Positions 8,276-19,000 of a stretch of DNA of 64,000 nucleotides are shown one piece after another. Where the stretch lies: contig NZ_SWBP01000002.1 of NCBI RefSeq assembly GCF_005116455.1, positions 186,001 to 250,000 of the forward strand. The letters are read 5' to 3'. Origin of the DNA: Pedobacter cryophilus (GTDB lineage: Bacteria > Bacteroidota > Bacteroidia > Sphingobacteriales > Sphingobacteriaceae). Made by a program: the position numbers and the translations under genes. How positions within the stretch are numbered: the stretch's first letter is position 1; the number at the start of each line of letters is the position of its first letter. The notes under the pieces are model-generated. The model was not told where the DNA came from and did no database searches. It saw only the letters and a list, made by a program, of their open reading frames with translations.

Positions 8276-9769
8276 ATGATGAGAAAATTACTTTTGAAAC
8301 AAAATCTCTTGATTAAGAAATTGTCAATTTCCCTGTTTGCTCTTATTATTAGTACAAATACATTCGGGCAAAGTCCAGAAATATTTTCTACTGCAGGTAC
8401 TTACAGTTGGGTTTGTCCAACTGGTGTAACTACTTTACAAGTTGAGTGTTGGGGTGCAGGAGGAAGTGGAGGAAGTGCAACTGCAGCTGTTGGACGAGCA
8501 GGCGGTGGTGGTGGTGGTGGATCTTATGTTAAGAATAATTTTAGTGTAACTCCTGGTGTAAGTTATACAATAATTGTGGGAGCAGGTGGATTACAAGGTT
8601 TAACTACATCTGCAGGTGTAAATGGAAATCCTGGAGGTAAATCTGAATTTTCTGGACCTTCCATATCAACTTTAACTGCATCTGGTGGAGCCGCAGGGAG
8701 TGGTGCAACATCTCAAAATCAGTCAGGTCCAGGAGGATTATTAGGGGGAGTGTATGGAGTTAATATAACTTCTTCAGGAACTGCTAATAGTGGTACTTCA
8801 TCTGCTATTACAACTATTTCTGGTGGTGGGGGTTCAGGAGCTACAGCAAATACTTCACTCAGTACTGGTGTTTTATCTTATATAACTATGACAAGTCAAG
8901 GTTCGGGTTATACTAGTGTACCTACCGTAACGATAAATGGTGATGGCACAGCTTCTGCAGTAGTTAATTTTGATATTGATGCTGGAGCAAGTTTAGTTAC
9001 CAAAGGCGTTAGTGGAAGTAATGGAGTCTTAAGTACAGGAGGAGGAGCTGGTGGTGCTGGAGGAAATGGAGGGGCAGGAGGTGCAATTAATAATGTTCAG
9101 GGGACTGTTGGTGCTGTAGGTATCGCACCAGGAGGTGGAGGAAGTGGAGGTTATGCTTCAGCTTCTTCAGCTAAAGGTGGGGCTGGTGCAGTTGGGAAAG
9201 TAATATTAACATATCCAGTAACCTTACCAGTTTCATTAACTTCATTTTCTGCTCAAAAACAATCGTTATCAGTTCAATTAAAATGGACAACTGCTTCCGA
9301 AGCAAACAACTCTCATTTTGATGTAGAAAGATCAGCAGATGGAAAAGTTTTTAATAGCATTGGGCGTAAATCTGGTGCGGGTAACAGTAATACAATAATA
9401 GACTATTCATTTTCTGATCATCACCCTGCAGCAGGTACAAACTATTACCGTTTAAACCAAGTTGATTTAGATGGTAAAGCTACTTTAAGCAATCCAATTA
9501 GTGTTAATATGGGCTTTGAAGGTTTAGCAATGCAAATTTTTTCATCTTCAAATGCTTCAGATTTAAAAATTAATATTGCTGCCGACAAGGAGTCTTCAGG
9601 TCAGTTTATTATTTATACTGTTTCTGGTCAAAAAATAGTAGAACAATCTTTATCCCTAACTAAAGGGAATAATGATTTCTCTATTTCAATGCCTGATCTA
9701 GGAAGTGGAGTTTATATTGCAACCTATAAAAATGAAACTCAATCAATAAATAAAAAATTTGTGAGATAG
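8276..9769 (+). CDS. Secreted glycine-rich protein with T9SS sorting domain
   Basis: This 497-residue protein has a signal peptide that ends near NTFGQ. A beta-rich start (FSTAGTYSWVCPTGVTTLQVECWGAGGSGG) leads into a domain of Gly-rich repeats to about 300. Residues 201-233 hold a GSGYTSVPTVTINGDG segment that recurs in the SusD protein of this locus. From about 318 a fibronectin-like module (SLTSFSA, LKWTTASEANNSHFDVERS, YYRLNQVDLDGK) is followed by a type A T9SS sorting domain ending in KKFVR, so the protein should be exported and anchored or released by the T9SS. It is a single-gene unit behind the site-1 boxes and ahead of a terminator. The role is unknown; a surface adhesin or glycan-binding protein is an inference. 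The ATG at 8279 is an equally good start. Confidence 0.75.
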   Translation: MMRKLLLKQNLLIKKLSISLFALIISTNTFGQSPEIFSTAGTYSWVCPTGVTTLQVECWGAGGSGGSATAAVGRAGGGGGGGSYVKNNFSVTPGVSYTIIVGAGGLQGLTTSAGVNGNPGGKSEFSGPSISTLTASGGAAGSGATSQNQSGPGGLLGGVYGVNITSSGTANSGTSSAITTISGGGGSGATANTSLSTGVLSYITMTSQGSGYTSVPTVTINGDGTASAVVNFDIDAGASLVTKGVSGSNGVLSTGGGAGGAGGNGGAGGAINNVQGTVGAVGIAPGGGGSGGYASASSAKGGAGAVGKVILTYPVTLPVSLTSFSAQKQSLSVQLKWTTASEANNSHFDVERSADGKVFNSIGRKSGAGNSNTIIDYSFSDHHPAAGTNYYRLNQVDLDGKATLSNPISVNMGFEGLAMQIFSSSNASDLKINIAADKESSGQFIIYTVSGQKIVEQSLSLTKGNNDFSISMPDLGSGVYIATYKNETQSINKKFVR

Positions 9770-9785
9770 TTTTCTCTAATATTAT

Positions 9786-9831
9786 AATAGTCATCAGTAG
9801 GCTTTTGAGTTTACTGAATGACTATTTCTTT
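9786..9831 (+). terminator. Hairpin terminator after the glycine-rich protein gene
   Basis: AATAGTCATCAGTA (9786-9799) pairs with TACTGAATGACTATT (9812-9826) with one bulged base, and a short T-rich tail follows. It separates the 8276 gene from the esterase gene at 9897. Confidence 0.65.
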
Positions 9832-9896
9832 AATCCCAGACATTCGATATAATCTGTTTTTGATTAGTGTCTTTTGTTTAAATTTTTAATAAAACG

Positions 9897-10787
9897 ATGA
9901 TGAAAAAAATAGTTATTTTATTCAATCTATTAGTTGTAGCATCTTTTGTTTATGCTCAAGAGGAGGTTCCAGTTATAAAAAAAGTAACCTATCCGGCAGG
10001 TTATACCAGTGAGTTAAATGTAGTTTATACTTCTGCACCCGGTTGGGAAGGAAAAATGGATCTTTATTTGCCCTCAAAAGATAAAGGTTTATCTCCGGCA
10101 ATTATCAATATACATGGTGGAGGTTGGAGTGGTGGATCAAAAGATACGCAAGGAGGTTTCAATACCTATTTTAAAGCTGGCTTTGCGGTGGCAAACATTG
10201 CTTATCGTCTTTCAGGTCAAGCAACAGCTCCTGCTGCGATAGAAGATACGCGTTGTGCCTTAATTTATCTGATTAAAAATGCAAAAGCTTTAAACATTGA
10301 TGTGAACAAGATTATAATTATGGGTGGTTCGGCCGGAGGGCACTTAGCGTTAATGGGTGGTTTGTTAGCTAATGACAGCAGATTTGATACAAATTGCCCA
10401 GGAGTAAAAAATATTAAGGTAGCAGCCATTATTGATAAATATGGAATTGTAGATGTTGGCGATAAAAGATATGGCAAGTTTAGAAGCGGCTCTGAAAGGA
10501 AATGGTTAGGAGGAAAAGTTGCTGATCAAGCTTTTATAGAATCTGTTTCTCCAATTTATCAGGTTAAAAAAGATAGTCCGCCAATATTTATAGCACATGG
10601 TGATGCTGATCCAACAGTTCCTATTCAGCAATCTATCGATCTAAAGAAAAAATTGGATGAATTAGGTGTAAAAAATGAATTTATGACTATTCCGGATGGT
10701 TTACATGGGCAATTTACATCTGAGCAAAATGCAACGTTAAATAATGCAATTATGAAATTTATTTTGAGTCTGAAGGAATTCAAATGA
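9897..10787 (+). CDS. Secreted alpha/beta-hydrolase, BD-FAE-like carbohydrate esterase
   Basis: The 296-residue hydrolase has a signal peptide ending VYAQ. The oxyanion-hole motif HGGGW comes first, then the nucleophile elbow GGSAGGH with Ser145, then the acid in HGDADPTVP and the catalytic His in DGLHGQF near the C-terminus. This layout fits the bifunctional acetylesterase/feruloyl esterase-like (BD-FAE, formerly BD-FAE/Esterase_lipase) group, which removes acyl groups from plant or algal polysaccharides. Within the PUL it would strip acetyl or other esters so that the lyases can act; the exact ester is not visible from sequence. Its stop overlaps the start of the next gene by 4 bp (ATGA), so the two are co-translated. 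Confidence 0.85.
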   Translation: MMKKIVILFNLLVVASFVYAQEEVPVIKKVTYPAGYTSELNVVYTSAPGWEGKMDLYLPSKDKGLSPAIINIHGGGWSGGSKDTQGGFNTYFKAGFAVANIAYRLSGQATAPAAIEDTRCALIYLIKNAKALNIDVNKIIIMGGSAGGHLALMGGLLANDSRFDTNCPGVKNIKVAAIIDKYGIVDVGDKRYGKFRSGSERKWLGGKVADQAFIESVSPIYQVKKDSPPIFIAHGDADPTVPIQQSIDLKKKLDELGVKNEFMTIPDGLHGQFTSEQNATLNNAIMKFILSLKEFK

Positions 10788-12817
10788 ATAATAAATTAAT
10801 AATTTATCTTTTTTTGTGGATTACGAGTTGTACTCCTAGCATTGCACAAACTTCTAATCTGGTTTCAATAGATGTCAATGGTAAATTGACCTATGCTGCT
10901 GATAGTAAAGGAAATAAAGTTCCTGATTTTAGTGGGGTAGGTTATATGAACAGTGAATTGGCTATACCAACAATTGAGGTTGTGAAAACTGTAAATCCTG
11001 TATCGGGAGATAATTTAGCTAACGTACAGAGCGCTATAGACGAAGTGGCTGCTTTAACGCCAGATGCTAACGGTTTTAGAGGTGCTATTTTGTTTAAAGC
11101 GGGAAATTATAATATAAGTGATATCATCACCATTAATACGAGCGGAATTGTACTAAGAGGAGAGGGATTTAACGGTTCGGGTACCAATTTCATTGCTACC
11201 AAAACCTCACAGCATACCTTATTTAATTTTGCCGGAAGTACTGGTACAGCTCTTTCATATTCCTCATTAAAAGCAGTTACAGATACTTATGTTTCTATTG
11301 GGTCGAAACAAGTTACAGTAGCAAACGGACATACATTTGTAGTAGGTAACCATGTTTTTATTCATCATATTCCAAATCAAGCTTGGATTTCTTTATTGAA
11401 AATGGATATTTTAAGTACGTTAGCTGGTGCTGATGCTCAAACTGTTAATTGGACCCCTCAAGCCTATGATGTTTATTATGAAAGGAAGATAACCGCAGTA
11501 AATGGGAATATCATTTCTTTTGATGCGCCCGTTATGGATGTTATTGATCCATTATATACAACCGCTGAAGTGGTGAGGTTTAATGATTATAGAATACAAA
11601 AATGTGGTATAGAAAATATGAGAATTACGTCTACCTATACCTCTAACACAGATGAAAACCACGGTTGGGAAGCCATAGCTTTTAAAAATATAATAAACGC
11701 ATGGGCTTCTAACATAGAAGTGTATTATTTTGGATTTGCAGCAGTAAATGTGAATAAAAGTGCTAGTTTCATCACCGTTGATAATTGTAAAATGTTAGAT
11801 GCAAAGTCACAAATTACGGGAGGTAGACGCTATTCTTTTAATGTTGATGGACAGCGCACATTAGTTAAGAATTGTACTACACGTAGTGGTAGACATGATT
11901 ATGTAACCGGATCTATTGCAGCAGGTCCAAATGTATTTTATAATTGTACTGCTACTTTACAACAGAATAATATTGGGCCTCATCAAAGATGGTCAACTGG
12001 TATTTTATTTGACCAAATTGTTGGTAATGGTCAACTTGATGTCGAAAACAGGACTACTTCTGGTTCGGGGCATGGTTGGGCAGGAGCGCAAATTATGTTT
12101 TGGAATTGTATGGGTAGTGAAATGGTATTACAAGATCCTCCAGGTGAACATAGAAATTGGGCCGTAGGATTTAAAGGAGTAATCACCAATGTTGGGTTTA
12201 TGACTACAGAGCCAATGGGTATTAAAGAATCTAACGGAACCTATATTACTGCAATTCCTAGTTTATTTAATGCTCAGTTAAATGAAAGACTAAGCAATAA
12301 TACACTTCCAATAGTTTTGGGAGGCTTCAATATAAAGGCACAGTTTACATCAACTTTAATTAGTTGGTCTACAGTTTCAGAGAAAAACAATTATGTTTTT
12401 TTGGTGGAACACGCTACTAATAATTTAGATTTTAAAATAGTTGGAGAGGTAAAAGGTAAGGGCAACTCTAATCAAACAGCTAATTATCAGTTTGAACATC
12501 TATCTCCTGTTATTGGTTTAAATTACTATCGTTTAAAACAAGTTGATTTTGATGGGAATTTCACCTATAGCCCAATTAAGGTGATAAAGTTTAAATCAAG
12601 CGGCCTGATTTTAAAATCAAATGTTGTGGAAGAAATTTTAGAAATGAATATTACTCAAGATGTAGAAACATCTTTATTTTTTTATAATAGTGCAGGGCAA
12701 AAAATGTTAACCATAAAAGGAAAAGGTACGCAATTAGTTAACGTTTCTAGTTTTCAAGCAGGTGTTTATTACATTAAAACGGCTGAGGGTGATAGTATTA
12801 AATTTTTGAAATTGTAA
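10784..12817 (+). CDS. Secreted right-handed beta-helix protein with T9SS sorting domain
   Basis: The 677-residue protein has a signal peptide ending SIAQ. It continues with a pectate-lyase-like superfamily fold: an N-terminal cap with AILFKAGNYNISDIITINTSGIVLRGEGF, then many short beta-helix rungs to about 500 (for example RIQKCGIENMRI, ASFITVDNCKM, GPNVFYNCTA). The C-terminal 170 residues are a module related to that of the glycine-rich protein at 8276-9769 (SWSTVSEKNNYVFLVEH, YYRLKQVDFDGN) plus a T9SS sorting domain. A polysaccharide lyase or hydrolase acting at the cell surface is likely, but I cannot name a CAZy family or catalytic residues. It overlaps the esterase gene by 4 bp. Confidence 0.75.
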   Translation: MNNKLIIYLFLWITSCTPSIAQTSNLVSIDVNGKLTYAADSKGNKVPDFSGVGYMNSELAIPTIEVVKTVNPVSGDNLANVQSAIDEVAALTPDANGFRGAILFKAGNYNISDIITINTSGIVLRGEGFNGSGTNFIATKTSQHTLFNFAGSTGTALSYSSLKAVTDTYVSIGSKQVTVANGHTFVVGNHVFIHHIPNQAWISLLKMDILSTLAGADAQTVNWTPQAYDVYYERKITAVNGNIISFDAPVMDVIDPLYTTAEVVRFNDYRIQKCGIENMRITSTYTSNTDENHGWEAIAFKNIINAWASNIEVYYFGFAAVNVNKSASFITVDNCKMLDAKSQITGGRRYSFNVDGQRTLVKNCTTRSGRHDYVTGSIAAGPNVFYNCTATLQQNNIGPHQRWSTGILFDQIVGNGQLDVENRTTSGSGHGWAGAQIMFWNCMGSEMVLQDPPGEHRNWAVGFKGVITNVGFMTTEPMGIKESNGTYITAIPSLFNAQLNERLSNNTLPIVLGGFNIKAQFTSTLISWSTVSEKNNYVFLVEHATNNLDFKIVGEVKGKGNSNQTANYQFEHLSPVIGLNYYRLKQVDFDGNFTYSPIKVIKFKSSGLILKSNVVEEILEMNITQDVETSLFFYNSAGQKMLTIKGKGTQLVNVSSFQAGVYYIKTAEGDSIKFLKL

Positions 12818-13028
12818 AATTAACAAGGGAAAAATAACGAGCCTTCTAAATATTTTTTGGATGTGATAACCAATTTACCTTTCATATAGTACTAAAAAGC
12901 GTAGCTTGGGCTGATTTTATTAACCTAAATCAATATTTATAAGCAATAAAAATATGTGTTTTTTGCATTCTTTTTTAAATGAGAAAGAAAAGGACATACA
13001 CTCTAATTTAAAGGATTAAAAAAGTAAG

Positions 13029-14957
13029 ATGAAAAATTTAAAACTTGTATGCTGTATTTTTTTACTTCTCTTAGGCGGTAAATTAAGTGCAAAGGTAATT
13101 TTACCGAGTTTAATTAGTGATGGTATTGTTTTACAACGAGACATAAAAATACCCATTTGGGGTTGGGCAGATAATGGCGAAGAAGTAACCGTTTCATTTA
13201 ATGGGAAAACCTATGTTGCTAAAACAGGTATCGATAAAAAATGGAAAGTGATGCTTAATCCGGTTAAAGCAGGTGGTCCTTTTGAAATGAAAATTGTTGG
13301 AACCAATACAATTACTGTTAAAAATATTTTAATAGGCGATGTTTGGCTTTGCTCTGGTCAATCTAATATGGAGTATGAATTGTATAAATCTGCCGAGAAA
13401 TATTCTAAAGAAATAGCAGCTTCTACTAATGATCAGATCAGGCATTTTCAGGTAAAAAGACGAATTGGTTTTAACACATCTAATGATATAGAATCTGTAA
13501 ATGGGTGGCAGGCGGCTAGTCCTACAACGGTGCCTAATTTCACAGCAGTCGGTTATTTTTTTGCTAAAGATTTATATGAAAAGTATAAAGTCCCCATCGG
13601 AATCATCAATAGTTCTTTTGGCGGTACACCAGCCGAAGCATGGATGAATGAAAATGCTTTAAAAGATTTTCCAAATTATTATGCTAATGCGATGAAATAT
13701 AAGGATACTGCTTTAGTAGATAAGATTACTGCGCAAGATAAAGAGATGGTGGATAGTTGGTACAAACAAGTGAATGATGGGGATATTGGAACAAAAGAAA
13801 AGTGGTATGAGAATAATTATAATTCATTAGACTGGAAAACAATACAAATGCCTGCTTTTTGGCAAGATAAAGGTTTAAGTGATGCCGGTGTGGTTTGGTT
13901 TAAGAAAGAGATAAATATTGATGCTGCAGATTTAGGTAAAAATGCGATATTAAAATTGGGAAATATCATTCAAAGAGATATTACTTATTTTAATGGCGTA
14001 ATGGTGGGTACAACTGGTAATAAATATCTGGATAGAAACTATATTATTGAAGCAAAGCTTTTAAAAGTGGGAAAAAATGTGATCATCGTTCGTGTTTTAA
14101 ATGAAGGTGGAGATGCAGGATTTATTAAAGATAAGCCTTATCAATTAGAACTCAATAGCAAAAATATAGACCTTAAAGGCGATTGGCAATACAAACTATC
14201 TAACAGCAGTAAACCTTTGCAAAGAGGCGGAATGACGACTTTTCAAAGAGAACCTACCGCAATGTACCATGGAATGTTAGAGCCGCTTGTTGGCTATGCC
14301 ATTAAAGGTGTAATTTGGTATCAGGGAGAGTCAAACATTGGTAGAAACCAAGAATACCATCAACTATTTTCTGGCTTAATTACCCAATGGAGAGAAGAAT
14401 GGGCGCAGGGTGATTTCCCTTTTCTGTTTGTACAATTAGCCAATAACAATCCGCCTAAAAAAGAACCTAGTGAAAGTAGTTTAGCTGCTTTGCAAGAAGC
14501 TCAACAACAAACGTTGGCCTTACCAAATACAGGTATGGCGGTAGCTAATGATATTGGCGAATGGAATGATGTGCATCCTAAAAATAAATTGGATGTTGGT
14601 AAGCGATTGGCTTTAGTAGCTCAAAAAGTAGCTTACGGTGATGAGAAAGTAGTATATTCTGGTCCCGTTTATCAATCTATGAAAATTAAGAAGAATAAAA
14701 TAATTCTTAGTTTTTCAAACATAGGAAGTGGCTTAATGGCTAAAAACGAAGGGGAGTTAAAGTATTTTTCTATTGCAGGTGCTAACAAAAAATTTGTTTG
14801 GGCAAAAGCTAAAATATCTAAGAATACCATTACGGTTTGGAATGAAAATATATCATCGCCAGTAGCGGTAAGGTATGCGTGGGCAGATAATCCAGAAGGA
14901 GCCAATCTTTATAACAAAGAAGGTTTACCAGCTTCAGCTTTTAGAACTGAAAAATAG
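13029..14957 (+). CDS. Sialate O-acetylesterase-like (SASA) carbohydrate esterase
   Basis: SASA-family SGNH hydrolases remove O-acetyl groups from sugars. The 642-residue product has a signal peptide (to about 22). An N-terminal beta domain is followed by block I with the nucleophile, SGQSNMEYEL (Ser112). A jelly-roll insert comes at about 255-395, then GVIWYQGESN (oxyanion residues) and block V, NDVHPKNK (His516). The insert resembles the beta-galactosidase-type domain found in many Bacteroidetes members of the family. Bacteria without sialic acid often use these enzymes on acetylated plant or microbial glycans, so the sialate name is not a substrate call. The gene starts a unit that continues with the beta-helix protein and the regulator. 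Confidence 0.88.
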   Translation: MKNLKLVCCIFLLLLGGKLSAKVILPSLISDGIVLQRDIKIPIWGWADNGEEVTVSFNGKTYVAKTGIDKKWKVMLNPVKAGGPFEMKIVGTNTITVKNILIGDVWLCSGQSNMEYELYKSAEKYSKEIAASTNDQIRHFQVKRRIGFNTSNDIESVNGWQAASPTTVPNFTAVGYFFAKDLYEKYKVPIGIINSSFGGTPAEAWMNENALKDFPNYYANAMKYKDTALVDKITAQDKEMVDSWYKQVNDGDIGTKEKWYENNYNSLDWKTIQMPAFWQDKGLSDAGVVWFKKEINIDAADLGKNAILKLGNIIQRDITYFNGVMVGTTGNKYLDRNYIIEAKLLKVGKNVIIVRVLNEGGDAGFIKDKPYQLELNSKNIDLKGDWQYKLSNSSKPLQRGGMTTFQREPTAMYHGMLEPLVGYAIKGVIWYQGESNIGRNQEYHQLFSGLITQWREEWAQGDFPFLFVQLANNNPPKKEPSESSLAALQEAQQQTLALPNTGMAVANDIGEWNDVHPKNKLDVGKRLALVAQKVAYGDEKVVYSGPVYQSMKIKKNKIILSFSNIGSGLMAKNEGELKYFSIAGANKKFVWAKAKISKNTITVWNENISSPVAVRYAWADNPEGANLYNKEGLPASAFRTEK

Positions 14958-14987
14958 TTGAATAAAAATCAGCATAAAGCTTATAAA

Positions 14988-15977
14988 ATGTATTTCATTC
15001 CTGTTATTTCACTCATTATCAGTTTATTATTATCCGGAAATGGGCTATCTAATAAAGTTAATATCATTAATGTTGCTAATGCAATAGAATTGAAACAAGC
15101 TTTAAAGGCTGCCAAACCCGGAGACGAGATTTTGCTTAAAGATGGTTTATATCAAGGTAATTTTGTGATTGCAGCCAGTGCTTCTGGCACTAGAGATAAA
15201 CCTATTAAACTTACCGGGAGTAGAAACGCGATTTTAGATGCCAATACCATTCAAACAGGTTATGTATTATATGTACAAGCTAACTTTTGGACTATTAATG
15301 GAATCACCATTCGTAATGGTTTAAAGGGTTTAGTTACAGACCAGGCCAGTTATAATATTATAGATAATATACTGGTTACTCAAGTAGGCGAAGAAGCTAT
15401 TCATTTCAGAAAATTTAGCAAATTCAATATTGTTAAAAACTCTGAAGTGAGTTATACCGGATTAAAAACGCCGGATTATGGTGAAGGAATTTATATTGGT
15501 ACCGCTTATAGTAACTGGTCTAAAATTTCTAATGGAGAGCCTGATAAATGTGATTCTAATCAGGTTATAAACAATAAAATTGGACCTTTTGTAGCCGCCG
15601 AGTGTATTGATATTAAAGAAGGAACAACAGGTGGTATTATAAGAGGAAACAGTTTTGACTCTAAAGGAATAACAGGTGCAAATAGTGCCGATAGCTGGAT
15701 AGACGTAAAAGGAAATTATTATATCATTGAAAATAACACCGGGAATAATAGCCAGCCATCTGTTTTGCTAGATGGTTATCAGGTAAATTGTGCTTACAGC
15801 GGTTGGGGGTGTTATAATGAATTTAAAAACAACATTTCTAATGTAAATGCAAAAGGTTATGGCTTTAATATCAGATTAAAAAGTAGTAAAGGAGTAGCTA
15901 TAGGGAATATCATTTATAGCAATAATAAAGTTAAAGGAGCTTTAATGGGCGTAGCTAATATTCCGCTTTCAAAATAA
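14988..15977 (+). CDS. Secreted right-handed beta-helix protein, PL6-like
   Basis: I start this gene at ATG 14988, 30 bp after the previous stop; a TTG directly at the previous stop (14958) would add ten polar residues before the signal peptide. The 329-residue product has a signal peptide, then AIELKQALKAAKPGDEILLKDGLYQGNF, the typical N-terminus of chondroitinase B/PL6 and related beta-helices. Rungs with Asn ladders follow (NIIDNILVTQ, FNIVKNSEVSYTG, ECIDIKEGTTGGIIRGN). The Lys in ECIDIKEG is at the place of the catalytic Lys of PL6, but the partner Arg is not obvious. A lyase for uronic-acid polymers is the best guess; a structural or binding role remains possible. Confidence 0.65.
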   Translation: MYFIPVISLIISLLLSGNGLSNKVNIINVANAIELKQALKAAKPGDEILLKDGLYQGNFVIAASASGTRDKPIKLTGSRNAILDANTIQTGYVLYVQANFWTINGITIRNGLKGLVTDQASYNIIDNILVTQVGEEAIHFRKFSKFNIVKNSEVSYTGLKTPDYGEGIYIGTAYSNWSKISNGEPDKCDSNQVINNKIGPFVAAECIDIKEGTTGGIIRGNSFDSKGITGANSADSWIDVKGNYYIIENNTGNNSQPSVLLDGYQVNCAYSGWGCYNEFKNNISNVNAKGYGFNIRLKSSKGVAIGNIIYSNNKVKGALMGVANIPLSK

Positions 15978-16032
15978 TTTCCCTAAGCTTAAAATAGGAG
16001 ATAATTTTTATATTTATGAATGCTTTTTAAGT

Positions 16033-19000
16033 ATGAAATACATCAGTTTTAAACTAAAACCTTTTAAAATTTATCAAAAAACATTTGCCTTTTATATATG
16101 GGTAATGTTTTTTTCTTGTCCTTTATTTGCGCAAATCAACCAGTTTCAGTTCGAACGTTTTACGGTAGAAAGAGGCCTTTCACAAAGCAGCGTATTATCT
16201 ATCGCTCAAGATAGTATGGGCTTTATTTGGATGGGTACAAAAGATGGTTTAAACCGCTACGACTCTCAAGGGTTTGAAGTTTATAAACATCAAGTTAATG
16301 ATAAAAACTCTATCAGCAGCAGTTTAAATATCAATACTTTATTAACAGATAGTAAAGGAAACTTGTGGGTAGGCACTCAAGAAGGCTTAAATAAATATGT
16401 CCCCGAAACCAATTCTTTTATCAGGTATTTAAACCAGCCAAACAATAAAACCAGCCTTAGTAATAATACCATCAGAAGCCTTTATGAAGATAAGCAGGGA
16501 AACCTATGGGTTGGAACAGAAAATGGACTGAATAAATTAGTTGGAAATCAAAAGTTTGAACGATTTTTTTGTTCTGGATCTGTAGGTAACAAGATGGTTC
16601 ATCCTATTATAAAGGCCATTTATCAGGATAGTAAAAATATTTTGTGGGTAGGAAGTTTAAAAGGTTTGGTTTCCATGGATTTAAAAAATGGATTATATAG
16701 GCTTAAAACCTATGTACATGAGCCATTAAACCAGCAAAGTTTAGCCTCAAATGATGTTAACGCCATTACCGAAGATTTAAATCATAACCTGTGGATTGGA
16801 ACCCATTTTAACGGCTTAGATTTTTTTGATAGAACAAATAATCAGTTTCGGCATTTTAAGAGTGAGCCAGGCAATCAAAATAGCTTGAGTAGCAATACCA
16901 TAAGAAAAATAATGGTGAATAAAGATGGTAATCTTTGGATTGCTACCTTAAATGGAATAAATATTTTTGATCCGGTTAGTCGGCAATTTAAACTTCAAAA
17001 ACACGATCCGGAAAATTCTACCAGCATTAGTCAAAATTCTATCTATGATGTTTTTCAGGATAAAGCAGGCTCAGTATGGGTTGGAACATATTATGGAGGC
17101 GTAAATGTGTATCATCCTAATGCCGTTACCTTCAAAATTTATAAATATTATTCTTACAAAAATTCACTGAGCAGTAATATTATCAGTGCAATTGTAGAAG
17201 ACAAACAAAATAATTTATGGATTGGTACCGAAGCCGAGGGGTTGAATTATTATAACAGAAAAACAGGTCAGTTTGCAAAGTTTAGCGTAAGTTCTGGAGC
17301 TAAAAGCACCTTAAGTTCTAACCTTATTAAATCCATTGCTATTAATAAAAATGGCGACTTATGGATAGCAGCTTTTGAATCAGGTTTAGATTTATATTCT
17401 CCTAAAACCGGAATTTTTAAAAATTATAAGTTAAACCCTGATGATCCAAATTCATTATCAGCCAATAGAGTCTCTTATTTATTTTATGATCATTTAGATA
17501 GGCTTTGGATTGGAACCAAGGGTAGCGGGCTTTATCAATATAATGCTCAAAAAGATGGTTTTACATCATTATTAGAAAGTAAGAGTTTGTATCATTTGCC
17601 GTCAAAATTTATCAATTATATCTTTCAAGATCAAAAACAAAATATTTGGGTAGCGGCTTCCAATGGGATATTTTATCTTTCAAAAAATGGAAATAGTTTC
17701 AGCAAGTTTGAAAATCCCAATCAAATAGCTTTAAATAATGTAAACTGTATTCAACAAGATAGCAAAGGCTTAATTTGGTTTGGTAGCTCAAACAAAGGTT
17801 TGTTAAGTTTTAATATCGCTACAAAAAAGACAGTAATTTATGGTTTAGATGAAGGTTTGCCCTCTAATAATGTAACCAGTATTGTAAACGATAATGAGGG
17901 CTATTTATGGATAAGTACCGATAAAGGTTTAGCTAAATTAAATGCAGGTAAATTTAAAATTTACACCAGAGGTGATGGTTTGCCGGGTAATGTTTTTAAT
18001 TATCACTCCTTTTTAAAGGATAGTAAAGGAGAACTATTTTTTGGTGGATATAATGGTTTGGTAAGTTTTAAGCCCGAGGAAATTGTTGAGAATAAAACAG
18101 TTCCAAAAATAGCTTTCACAAGGTTAAGGCTTTTTAATAAAAATGTAGAGATTAATGATGAAACTAAATTATTATCTAAAGCATTCATAAAAACTAACGA
18201 GATTACTTTTTCTTATGATCAAAATACATTTACCATAGATTTTGTAGCACTTAACTTTGTAAAATCTCAAAAAAATAAATTTGCCTACAAGCTTGATGGC
18301 TTTGAAAATGAATGGAAAGATTTAGAAAACCCAAGCATTACCTTTAATAATTTACCCAACGGAACTTATAAACTGCTCATAAAAGGGACAAATAATGATG
18401 GTATTTGGAACTCAGAACCAAAACAACTCATCATCAATATTAACCCCCCGTTTTGGAAAACTTGGTGGGCTTATTTATTTTATACCCTAGTGGTTATAGG
18501 TTTACTTTTTATTGTGGTGAGATTTTTATTAATGCGGGCTTTATTAAAAAGAGAGCATGACATTCATCAGATGAAGTTGTCTTTTTTCACTAATGTATCT
18601 CATGAAATTAGAACGCCTTTAACACTAATTATGGCGCCGCTAGAAAAATTGATACAAGACAGCTTTGAGAACAGAAATCTTAACAGGCAATTATTAGATG
18701 TTAATAAAAATGTAAAAAGACTTTATCGTTTGGTAAACGAGTTAATGGATTTTAGAAAAGTAGAATCTGGTAAGATGAAATTGAACGTTACCGAAGATAA
18801 TTTGGTGAGTTTTATTAAAGAAATTTATTTGTCTTTTCAAGACATGGCTTTTCAAAGAAATATCCATTTTAAATTTGAAAGTGAACATTCAATTGTACAG
18901 GCTTATTTTGATAAAGATCAATTAGAGAAAGTTGTTTTTAACCTGCTTTCTAACGCTTTTAAGTTTGTTCCTGATCAAGGTAAAGTTTCCATTAATATTC

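Noticed and set aside
12873-12926. Fourth copy of the regulator boxes upstream of the SASA esterase gene
   Set aside because: ATTTACCT and ATTTTATTAACCT are present but they do not fit the 11-bp pattern and are not 22 bp apart.
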